The position numbers were made by a program, and so were the translations under genes. The notes beneath the pieces are model-generated. The model was not told where the DNA came from, did no database searches, and saw only the letters and a list, made by a program, of their open reading frames with translations. A stretch of DNA of 34,340 nucleotides, from the NCBI GenBank assembly GCA_027031765.1, contig JALVPN010000144.1, positions 41,384-75,723 of the forward strand, written 5' to 3'. Positions 23,796-30,713 of the stretch are shown piece after piece. This stretch comes from Promethearchaeota archaeon (GTDB taxonomy: Archaea > Asgardarchaeota > Thorarchaeia > Thorarchaeales > Thorarchaeaceae). How positions within the stretch are numbered: the stretch's first letter is position 1; each line of letters opens with the position of its first letter.

Positions 23796-24232
23796 GTGTG
23801 GGCCTGTCCGCCGCACTGGGCTGGCTCTGTGGGGCATATCTGGTCGTCCGGCCCCTCCATCTCGACCTCTATGTTGGTCACAATAAACTCCTTGCCACCT
23901 ACAATCACAGTGGCACTGCTGCCGCAACTCGGGCACTGCATTGGCGCAAACATGGCAATCTCTGGTGATAGACCACCAGGTGTCTGTGCGACACCTTCGT
24001 AGCCGCACTCCTGACACTGGATACGACCATGGACGATATCAATGTTCAGCGTGGCGCCCTCCAGCAGGGTGCCCTTCGATGCAACTTCAAAGTTGAACTC
24101 CAGTTGTTCTGGTATTAGGAATGTGAACTCGCCCACCTGTACATTTACGGCAACGACACGTCGCACGTTGTGCTGTGTTGCAGTTTCCAGTGCGGCCTCC
24201 ACAATCGAACACGCAGCCGAGAACTCGTGCAT
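23792..24232 (-). CDS. hypA: Hydrogenase maturation nickel metallochaperone HypA
   Basis: HypA delivers nickel to the NiFe hydrogenase large subunit. The nickel ligand motif must be at the extreme N-terminus (Met-His-Glu), so ATG 24232 (MHEFSAACSIVEAAL) is chosen instead of the ORF-track start seven codons earlier. The middle has VNVQVGEFTFLIPEQLEFNFEVASKGT; the zinc site uses CQECGYEG and CPSCGSS. A 20-residue C-terminal extension with extra Cys/His (ICPTEPAQCGGQAH) is unusual. It is 146 residues. The promoter lies in the short divergent gap before the small ORF at 24337. Confidence 0.93.
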   Translation of the reverse strand: MHEFSAACSIVEAALETATQHNVRRVVAVNVQVGEFTFLIPEQLEFNFEVASKGTLLEGATLNIDIVHGRIQCQECGYEGVAQTPGGLSPEIAMFAPMQCPSCGSSATVIVGGKEFIVTNIEVEMEGPDDQICPTEPAQCGGQAHT

Positions 24233-24301
24233 TGGGTACCGACCGTGTGACACCGGACGACTGGCATTAAGTGGTTTTTGATACAGGCTGGGCTGGTGCG
24301 A

Positions 24302-24311
24302 CCCTTTATAT
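24302..24311 (+). promoter_or_regulatory. TATA box for the 49-aa ORF/HEAT gene pair
   Basis: CCCTTTATAT lies about 27-30 bases before GTG 24334/ATG 24337, consistent with a leaderless transcript. Confidence 0.5.
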
Positions 24312-24336
24312 GAACGTGCGGTGTCAATATAACGTG

Positions 24337-24486
24337 ATGGCCGTGCCGCAACTTGACTGCAAGACGCAAATCGTCGACAACTTGTACGAAGAGCCGACCA
24401 AGGACTGGGTGCGAGTGTCTACTGTATCTGTCGCGGAAACCGGTGGTACGGAGCAAGCAGGTGAGGCCATTGAGCAGGACGCATGA
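24337..24486 (+). CDS. Small protein of unknown function, 49 aa
   Basis: The frame from ATG 24337 encodes MAVPQLDCKTQIVDNLY and so on to 49 residues, acidic at the end (EAIEQDA). It is not recognised. The TATA box at 24302-24311 is at leaderless distance, and the 3' end overlaps the putative start of the HEAT-repeat gene by 17 bases, a sign of translational coupling. It is absent from the ORF track under this start; the track lists a longer form from 24271 that would precede the promoter. Confidence 0.45.
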   Translation: MAVPQLDCKTQIVDNLYEEPTKDWVRVSTVSVAETGGTEQAGEAIEQDA

Positions 24487-24868
24487 CGAGGAGAGCCAGA
24501 CGCTGGAGCTCGAAGACCTCCTCAAGGAGCTCGAGAGCGACGACGAACAGGTACTGATTGGGGCAATAGACAGACTTGCGATGCTCGACGACCCGCGGGC
24601 CACAGAATACCTCATACGATGTTTGAAGGACGGACGCTACATTGTAAGGATATTTGCTGCGGCACAGCTTGGTGAACGGAAGGACGAGGCTGCAATCGAA
24701 CCCCTCATAGAAACGCTCAGGGATGAGTCCCTGTTTGTCCGGCAGACAGCAGCGGGTGCACTGGAGAACATAGGAGGGCAGAGGGCACTGGAGGCAGTGC
24801 GCAAGGCGGAGGAGGAAGGACGGCTCCTAGACGAGCTGCCGGAGGGCAAACGCCTCGACCCTGATTGA
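24470..24868 (+). CDS. HEAT-repeat protein
   Basis: A 132-residue alpha-solenoid protein of the PBS-lyase/HEAT type. Repeats are visible as LIGAIDRLAMLDDPRATEYLIRCLKD, YIVRIFAAAQLGERKDEAAIEPLIETLRD and LFVRQTAAGALENIGGQRALEAV, each ending in D-(D/G) with the typical R/A spacing. No catalytic residues. TTG 24470 follows GGTGA and excludes the upstream shadow in the track's longer ORF (24353). Such proteins usually serve as protein-binding scaffolds. Convergent with the membrane regulator gene, 16 bases away. Confidence 0.78.
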   Translation: MSRTHDEESQTLELEDLLKELESDDEQVLIGAIDRLAMLDDPRATEYLIRCLKDGRYIVRIFAAAQLGERKDEAAIEPLIETLRDESLFVRQTAAGALENIGGQRALEAVRKAEEEGRLLDELPEGKRLDPD

Positions 24869-24884
24869 AATACAGCGTAGGGCA

Positions 24885-26021
24885 TCAGTCCTCAACTATG
24901 TACACGATGTTCTCGCGTCCTTCGCGGAACCGTTTGATGAGGCCGTGTGCTTCGAGAGCCGTCAGAATCATACTTACGCGGGACTGCGAGAGGCCCAGTC
25001 CGGTATACAGCTCCTTCTGGAAGCAGGAACCGCCCCGGTTGCGGATTGCACCAAGTACTTCCTGTTCATCTTCAGTCAGGCCAACAAGCCGTACTGGTCG
25101 GGCCCTCCGTGCAAGTCTAGTGATGCGGGGCCACGAAATGCCAAGTCCGACCCCCAGAGCGAAACAGATGGCGGCCAGTCCCAAGCTGACCGGCCCTATG
25201 ACTGGTGCTCCGGGAGTGCCAAGGTTGGGCACCTGATAGCGGACTATGAAGACGCGTTCCTGACCGGGCTCGAGGACTGGTATCCGCCACTCGAAGACTA
25301 GAGACATCCCATCCGTCGAGTTTTCATAGCCACGGGGATAGACCGGTGACACAGATGTCGGGGACAGAGTGGCCTCCGGAGGGAGCACGACCACAAGCGA
25401 CAGGTTTTGGACACTGGTTGTCGGACGTACATAGAACAGGAAGTCTACATGGGAGTGCGTCCCATCGGGGGTGAGTTGTGGCGGCGACTGGAGGTCGTCT
25501 GCGGAGAGCTCCAGGTGGACGGAGGCCATACCACCCGGGTCGATTGGACGGACAAGGTTGAGGAGGACGTCCGTCTGACGCCCAGCCATGACAACATTGG
25601 CCTCGGCTGCGGAGTTGTTCACAAGGGCACTCCGGAGGCGCAGCGACATGGAGTCTATACTGATTGCCACAGACTCCACCGGTTCGGCCCCGTGATTGAC
25701 AATGCGTGTGTCCACCGCCATTGTACTGTGACCATCGCTCTGGAGCCAGATACGGATGGTCAAGGGATTGAGCACAAGGGCCTGTCCAGTAGCCTCAGAA
25801 GGAACGATACGGACAGACGGTGGTGGGGATGCGACTATGGAGCGTGTGCGTGCTACTGCCCCCAGATCAGACCATGGGAGGGCCATTTGAGACCCGGGTT
25901 GTTGTACACCGCAGGATATGGGATAGAAAGCCCCAGCTGTTAGTATCTGAGAGAGGAGGAACAGGAACAGGGTGGCAGTGGCTGTGTGGAAAGAGGTATT
26001 GGGCCGTAGCACTGTTGTCAC
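24885..26021 (-). CDS. Membrane-anchored winged-helix transcriptional regulator
   Basis: The 378-residue protein has an N-terminal hydrophobic signal (~12-32), a ~240-residue beta-rich extracytoplasmic region with N-x-S/T sequons (NNS, NLS, NST), one TM segment (~274-296, IGPVSLGLAAICFALGVGLGIS) followed by RRARPVR, and a cytoplasmic winged helix (314-378; LTEDEQEVLGAIRNRGGSCFQKELYTGLGLSQSRVSMILT). This is the architecture of archaeal one-component membrane regulators: an outer sensor joined to a MarR-like DNA-binding domain. GTG 26021 is chosen; GTG 26013 is possible. A CCTTTATTTT TATA (26085-26076) lies ~35 bases before the expected leader. Target genes unknown; the upstream surface protein gene is a candidate. 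Confidence 0.82.
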   Translation of the reverse strand: MTTVLRPNTSFHTATATLFLFLLSQILTAGAFYPISCGVQQPGSQMALPWSDLGAVARTRSIVASPPPSVRIVPSEATGQALVLNPLTIRIWLQSDGHSTMAVDTRIVNHGAEPVESVAISIDSMSLRLRSALVNNSAAEANVVMAGRQTDVLLNLVRPIDPGGMASVHLELSADDLQSPPQLTPDGTHSHVDFLFYVRPTTSVQNLSLVVVLPPEATLSPTSVSPVYPRGYENSTDGMSLVFEWRIPVLEPGQERVFIVRYQVPNLGTPGAPVIGPVSLGLAAICFALGVGLGISWPRITRLARRARPVRLVGLTEDEQEVLGAIRNRGGSCFQKELYTGLGLSQSRVSMILTALEAHGLIKRFREGRENIVYIVED

Positions 26022-26075
26022 CGGAACTGTTCATCTGAGGAGCAGGACACAGCAGGACAGTTGAGGGATATCACA

Positions 26076-26085
26076 AAATAAAGGA
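26076..26085 (-). promoter_or_regulatory. TATA-like element of the membrane regulator gene
   Basis: Minus strand CCTTTATTTT, predicting transcription near 26055, about 35 bases before GTG 26021. It also forms the T-rich run after the upstream hairpin, so terminator and promoter are merged. Confidence 0.45.
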
Positions 26086-26107
26086 GATGGCGGGTGTTTC
26101 CGCCATC
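26086..26107 (-). terminator. Hairpin terminator of the surface-protein gene
   Basis: A perfect 8-bp inverted repeat GATGGCGG-N6-CCGCCATC lies 22 bases after the surface-protein stop on the minus strand and is followed by TCCTTTATTTT. Hairpin plus T-rich run resembles an intrinsic-type terminator. Confidence 0.55.
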
Positions 26108-26129
26108 ACCGTGCACTAGGCCAGACAGA

Positions 26130-27338
26130 CTACCTCCGACGTCGGACTGCACCGGCTATTGCAACAAGGACAACAACCACAACAATACCGCCGATGACCA
26201 GTGGACTGAGGAGTGGCTCCACGAGCGGGGCCCCATCTTCGAAGAGACCGATAGAGGGGTCATGCATCAGTGTGCCATCATCAAAGTGCGGGTACGCGAG
26301 GTACAGCACCAGTCCGTTGTCAGACGGGGTATACGAGGCTGTGACGTTGACTATTTCCGAGGCGCCACCCGGCCAAGTAATGAGCGCCTTGTCGACCCAC
26401 CTGAAGAAGCCTTGGGTCACATTTGACTCGTCAATCAGGTCGACTTGCTGCAAATGGGCTTCGTGTCTGCGCTCAAAACGCGTTTCGGACTGGTTGTGAT
26501 CGGGCCACGCGGAGGAGTCGCCGATGAATGTCCGGTTGTGCTCTCGAGTCATGTATCGGTGCCGGTTGTGAGACTGATCCATGTGGGCCACGTTCTCTCG
26601 CAGGAGCGTCTGAAGGGCGACCATTGATGTGTTCGTTGAGAACGGGAAGTTGCCGATGATGATGTCCATCTTCAGCTCGCTTCCGCCCGCCACCGTGTAG
26701 TTCAGGTGGACACCGCGTGAGTCAGAAACATTGCCGTGATAGTCATTGAGGTAGATGTGGGCTAGGACTTGGATACTGACATCCTCGAAGGCCTTGGGCG
26801 TGCCATGCCGGTAGAGGGCAGGGGTAGGTGCACCCGGGACTGGCCCTTCTGTACGCAGGCCACCCTTAGTGTAGGAGATCCACACCTCGGTTGTTACACC
26901 GTCCTCCACAACACTCCCGGTCTGGACAACCCACTCATATGTTGCAAGAGAGGCAAACCGCAGGGTCTCGTTCCGCTGGAACGCACCATCACCGTTCAGG
27001 TCTTCGAACTCGGCAATGCCCGGATAGGCGAGAATGAACCGCGCCATGGAACCGTTATTGTCAGTGGTGTACCAGAAGTGGAACATTGGGAACTGCGGAG
27101 TGGCCATGACCGTGATGATGTCCGTACTTATCCAGACAACACCCTGGTTGTCAACAGTACGATGGGGCATGCGTCTCGGGTCATGCGTTGTGGTCGGCAT
27201 TGACGGGTGTTCTGTTGGCTCTGTGTGCCCTGGAGACCCCGGCGCAGAGGTGCCTTGGGCACTCACATTGGAGACCATCGGTATGGCAAGTGCCAGCACA
27301 ATAATCAGGCTGAGTGCAAGGCGTGTCTTTACTTTCAT
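26130..27338 (-). CDS. Exported, membrane-anchored surface glycoprotein of unknown function
   Basis: From ATG 27338 the product is 402 residues with a clear signal peptide (MKVKTRLALSLIIVLALAIP ... NVSAQG). A ~350-residue exterior domain is rich in N-glycosylation sequons (NGS, NET, NVS, NYT, NTS, NRT, NQS, NVT), contains a calcium-loop-like DLNGDGAFQRNE, and ends with a TM anchor and RRRR. No enzyme motif is recognised. The ORF track opens 141 residues earlier, but GGTGAT six bases before ATG 27338 and a TATA box ATTATAAGC (27380-27372) support this start. A downstream membrane regulator is transcribed in the same direction. Confidence 0.82.
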   Translation of the reverse strand: MKVKTRLALSLIIVLALAIPMVSNVSAQGTSAPGSPGHTEPTEHPSMPTTTHDPRRMPHRTVDNQGVVWISTDIITVMATPQFPMFHFWYTTDNNGSMARFILAYPGIAEFEDLNGDGAFQRNETLRFASLATYEWVVQTGSVVEDGVTTEVWISYTKGGLRTEGPVPGAPTPALYRHGTPKAFEDVSIQVLAHIYLNDYHGNVSDSRGVHLNYTVAGGSELKMDIIIGNFPFSTNTSMVALQTLLRENVAHMDQSHNRHRYMTREHNRTFIGDSSAWPDHNQSETRFERRHEAHLQQVDLIDESNVTQGFFRWVDKALITWPGGASEIVNVTASYTPSDNGLVLYLAYPHFDDGTLMHDPSIGLFEDGAPLVEPLLSPLVIGGIVVVVVLVAIAGAVRRRR

Positions 27339-27653
27339 TCGTATATCACCGAAAACCATCACGCAACGTGTGCTTATAATGAGTCTTGAAAACGGTGTGC
27401 CCGGCGTGATATGATAGCCGATATGCATGCCGGGAGGTGCCCGGAAATATTTATGGACGCTTTGAACGGTGCTACAAGGAGGAATACGTGCCAGACCCAT
27501 GTCCGGGAGGGGGCGGACATGCTGGCCACGGTGGCACATAGTGCACATGATGCTGGACTGCAATACAGGGGACGGGAGAGGCCTCACGGGTGCGCACTGC
27601 CACTGACCAGAAAGGAGAAGTAATGGAAAGGTGTAAGAAGGATGTGATTGTAG
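27339..27653. other. Divergent leader region with mini-ORFs before geranylgeranyl reductase
   Basis: Minus side holds the surface-protein promoter (ATTATAAGC, 27380-27372). Plus side has TATA AAATATTTATG (27445-27455), AAGGAGG (27476-27482), a 17-codon frame from GTG 27488 to TAG 27541, and a second ribosome site AAGGAG (27612-27617) before ATG 27623, which opens a 36-codon frame overlapping the reductase start. Confidence 0.45.
27488..27541 (+). CDS. Possible Gly/His-rich micropeptide, 17 aa
   Basis: GTG 27488 follows a textbook AAGGAGG by five bases, and a TATA box (27445-27455) places the transcript start at about 27477. The predicted peptide is MPDPCPGGGGHAGHGGT. The signals are strong for so short a frame, but the peptide could be a leader-like regulatory ORF or chance. 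Confidence 0.25.
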   Translation: MPDPCPGGGGHAGHGGT

Positions 27654-28862
27654 ATGACGTACGATGTGATAGTGGTCGGCGGAGGGCCGGCTGGGGCAAC
27701 CTGTGCACGGCATGCAGCAAGACTTGGGCTTGATGTCCTGCTCATTGAGAAGAGGGTACACCCGCGCAGAAAGGCCTGCGGTGGGGGTATCACTCTCCGT
27801 GTGGTCGATGTACTTGATTTTAGCATCGGCTCCGTAATCGAGCGTGAACAGTGCGGGCTGAGATTACACGCACCATCTGGGATAGAAGTGGTTGAGAAGA
27901 GGAGCACACCCACAGGATACACGATTCGCAGAGAAGACTTTGACAACCTGCTACTCCGCCAAGCGGAGAGTGCGGACGCAGAGGTGATTGAGGGGGTGCG
28001 AGTGGTGGACGTGATAGAGGGGAGTGATGCCGTCGAGGTAATCACGGATGACCGAAACTACCGCGGGCAAGTGCTTGTAGGTGCCGATGGCGTCAATAGC
28101 ACTGTCGCACGGAAGACGGGCATCAAGACCCGATGGGAGGACGATGAGGTCTGCCTCTGCATTGAGGCATCAGTGCCGATGGGCCCTGAGGACATAGTAC
28201 GCCTGTTTGGTGACCCTGAGGAGCATGGCAACAGAATCCTCATTGAGATCTACTTTGGTGCACTGGTACACGGGTATGCATGGGCCTTCGCTAAGAGAGC
28301 GGAGGTGAGCCTCGGAATCGGTGCACTTGTCAGCGAGTTGCACGACTTGCGTGGTGCGTGGAAGAAGTTCGTCGGGGTCATTGAGGAGCGTGGTGGAGTG
28401 AAGTGCGACCTCTCATCCGAGACCGCAGCACGGGTGCCACTTGCAGGGCCTATCAAGAGGATGTACTCATCACATACGCTCCTTGCAGGCGATGCTGCGG
28501 GCTTTGTTTCGCCGGCCACCGGGGAGGGGATATACTATGCCATAGAGTCAGGGAGGATTGCAGCCGAGACCGCCAACGACATTGTTTCTGGCATCCGTGG
28601 AGTTGACACCAGGACGTACCAAGAGCGGTGTGACAAGGCCCTCGGAAAGGACCTGAGGGTTGCAAAGTCGCTTGCGGACATGATGTTCCACTCCATTGAG
28701 AACATGGAACGCGTGTGTCAGATGGCCTACGATGACGAAGTGATGAGACATTACACGATGGAACTGGTCATGGGCCTAAGGTCATACAGGGAGTCGAGGA
28801 ACAGGGTAATCAGGAGGATGTTGAGAAAGCACCTGCGTACTGCACTCAGAATGGTGTTCTGA
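27654..28862 (+). CDS. Geranylgeranyl reductase family FAD-dependent oxidoreductase
   Basis: This 402-residue flavoprotein belongs to the geranylgeranyl reductase family, which saturates isoprenoid chains of archaeal membrane lipids. FAD site: DVIVVGGGPAGATCARHAARLG followed by LIEKRVHPRRKACGGGI, which includes the family's Cys-Gly-Gly motif. Then VGADGVNSTVARKTG and LLAGDAAGFVSPATGEGIYYAIESGRIAAE are the second FAD motifs. The C-terminus has a basic amphipathic tail. ATG 27654 is used; GTGAT lies five bases upstream, and the same frame is closed just before it. Other family members act on different prenyl substrates, so the exact lipid is inferred. Confidence 0.9.
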   Translation: MTYDVIVVGGGPAGATCARHAARLGLDVLLIEKRVHPRRKACGGGITLRVVDVLDFSIGSVIEREQCGLRLHAPSGIEVVEKRSTPTGYTIRREDFDNLLLRQAESADAEVIEGVRVVDVIEGSDAVEVITDDRNYRGQVLVGADGVNSTVARKTGIKTRWEDDEVCLCIEASVPMGPEDIVRLFGDPEEHGNRILIEIYFGALVHGYAWAFAKRAEVSLGIGALVSELHDLRGAWKKFVGVIEERGGVKCDLSSETAARVPLAGPIKRMYSSHTLLAGDAAGFVSPATGEGIYYAIESGRIAAETANDIVSGIRGVDTRTYQERCDKALGKDLRVAKSLADMMFHSIENMERVCQMAYDDEVMRHYTMELVMGLRSYRESRNRVIRRMLRKHLRTALRMVF

Positions 28863-29128
28863 GCAGCGGGAGGCAGTCCACACAGGGAGGGCTGACACCC
28901 CCGCAGGCGGCCTGCCATTTCGAGGACAGCGGACAACAGGGCAGTCCTCACCCCCGGGCGGGCCCGACAGTCACGCAGGCACCACCAGCACCCAAGTGCT
29001 CCTTAGAGGGAGCGGTTGCCGCGGGCGGAAAGGCATGCATTCACGATGTCCGCACTGGCCTCACATTGCTGTGGGGGTGTGACAGTGATAGGGGGCGACT
29101 GGGTGGTGGAGTGCGAACAACTACCCGG
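28863..29128. other. Convergent intergenic region
   Basis: About 270 bases lie between the converging reductase and tfrB genes. It has GC-rich inverted repeats such as GCAGG-CGG-CCTGC (28903-28915), which may help end transcription. No gene or RNA was recognised. Confidence 0.35.
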
Positions 29129-30700
29129 CTACGTCTCTTCGTCGCCCTTCCTGTACGACTCTGCGAGTAGGTCGGGCAGGTATCGCACCTTCACGTCGAG
29201 GCCCTTCATCATGTCACCAATCTGGATGGTACAGAACGGACACTCTGTTGCGACCATGTCCGCACCAGTGGCGAGTATCTGCTCCTTGCGAGTTGTTGCA
29301 ATCTTCATTGAGAGGTCGCGTCTTCCAGCACGGACGCCACCACCAGCACCACAGCATCGGTTCTTGTAGGGGTCATCTATGTACTTCACACCCGGAATCA
29401 TCTTGAGGAGTTCGATGGGCTGGTCGACAACGCCCTGTCCGCGGCCGAGATGACATGGCTCATGGTAGGTGACTTCAAGGTCAAGCTCGCCCTTTGGCGG
29501 GACTATGTTCTCCTTGCCTATGACATCAATCAGGTACTCGGCCAGGTCGTACACCTTGAAACGTGGTGGCTCACCTCGTTCCTCAGCGATGAAGGGTCGG
29601 TGATCCTCACGGAGAGTCTTGCCACAGCCAGCACAGGCGACCACAACCGTATCCAGGCCGTACTTGTCAGCCACATCCTCGAATATCTTCGTGACACGCC
29701 TAGCAGCATCGTGTGCGGTCTTCAAATCACCAGTCCTGAATGCAGGGCTCGCACAGCACCACTGCTGCTTGGGCACGATTACGTCAATGCCATTCCGGTT
29801 TAGCACCTCGATGAGAGAGCGTCCGGTCCCCTGCATGCGGTAGTCAATAAGACAGCCGGTGAAGAATGCCACGCGTCCACGGGGGTTATCTACCAAGAAC
29901 TCTTCGGACTCCAGACTCCTCAGTAGAGGGGTGTCCTTCTCCGGGACTGACCGACCAGTCTTGTTAATCTGGTCTATGAACCCCTGCTGACCCTCGGCCA
30001 GCGGGTATCCGGCCTCGACAGCCTTTGCACGCAACAGCTCTACTGCGAGGGCGGGGATCTTTATACTCTTTGGACAGATGTCCTCACACATCTTACAGGT
30101 CGTACAAGCATAGACAGACTCGTCCAGTGCAATTGCAATACGATCCTCGACATCACGGGGATCGAGCTCGAGACGGGCAATCTGGCGGATTATCATCGGC
30201 CCAGCATAGTCCCAGGTCTCACGGAGGGCCGGGCAGTTTGACAGACAAGCATAGCACTCTATGCACTTCCGGATTTCGCGTAGTGTTTCAATCTCCTCAG
30301 CGTGTACAATCTCCGGACGTGGGGCAGGCTTGTCCCGTACAACATATGGACGGATCCGACGAACCCGCTCTTTCACACGGCTCATATCGGTGACGAGGTC
30401 TTTGATGACGGGCATCTTCTCGAGGGGTTCAAGTACAAGGGGGCCGTCGTCCGGGTCGACCTTGGCCCGGCAGGCAATCCTAGCGGTGCCATTCACTTTG
30501 ACCGCACAGGAACCGCACTGGCCGCCCCGGCACTCCCATCTGAAGGCAAGACTCGAGTCATACTTGTCCTGGATATACAGGAGCGTATCGAGCACTGTCA
30601 TGCCGGGCTCGTAAGCGACATCGAACTCTTCGAAGTGTGGTGCATCATCAGTGTCCGGGTTGTACCTGAACACGCGGGCCTTGAACATCTTTGTAGCCAT
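29129..30700 (-). CDS. tfrB: TfrB-like fumarate reductase iron-sulfur subunit (SdhB-HdrB fusion)
   Basis: The 523-residue protein fuses an SdhB/FrdB module to an HdrB-like module, as in thiol:fumarate reductase subunit B. A [2Fe-2S] domain uses Cys57, 62, 65, 77 (CRGGQCGSC). Two cubane-type motifs follow: CIECYACLSNCP (146-156) and CTTCKMCEDICP (199-209). Then come two complete CCG domains (GCLIDYRM ... WCCASPAF ... CAGCGK; EPCHLGRG ... RCCGAGGG ... CPFCT), which in HdrB bind noncubane clusters for disulfide chemistry. ATG 30700 is chosen because GGAGGT lies seven bases upstream; the ORF track opens 42 residues earlier. tfrA ends 13 bases upstream: operon. Electron donor (thiol pair or other) not determinable. 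Confidence 0.9.
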   Translation of the reverse strand: MATKMFKARVFRYNPDTDDAPHFEEFDVAYEPGMTVLDTLLYIQDKYDSSLAFRWECRGGQCGSCAVKVNGTARIACRAKVDPDDGPLVLEPLEKMPVIKDLVTDMSRVKERVRRIRPYVVRDKPAPRPEIVHAEEIETLREIRKCIECYACLSNCPALRETWDYAGPMIIRQIARLELDPRDVEDRIAIALDESVYACTTCKMCEDICPKSIKIPALAVELLRAKAVEAGYPLAEGQQGFIDQINKTGRSVPEKDTPLLRSLESEEFLVDNPRGRVAFFTGCLIDYRMQGTGRSLIEVLNRNGIDVIVPKQQWCCASPAFRTGDLKTAHDAARRVTKIFEDVADKYGLDTVVVACAGCGKTLREDHRPFIAEERGEPPRFKVYDLAEYLIDVIGKENIVPPKGELDLEVTYHEPCHLGRGQGVVDQPIELLKMIPGVKYIDDPYKNRCCGAGGGVRAGRRDLSMKIATTRKEQILATGADMVATECPFCTIQIGDMMKGLDVKVRYLPDLLAESYRKGDEET

Positions 30701-30713
30701 CGTATCGACCTCC

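Noticed and set aside
25407-25943. 178-aa plus ORF opposite the membrane regulator
   Set aside because: Shadow; the minus strand has signal peptide, TM segment and winged helix.
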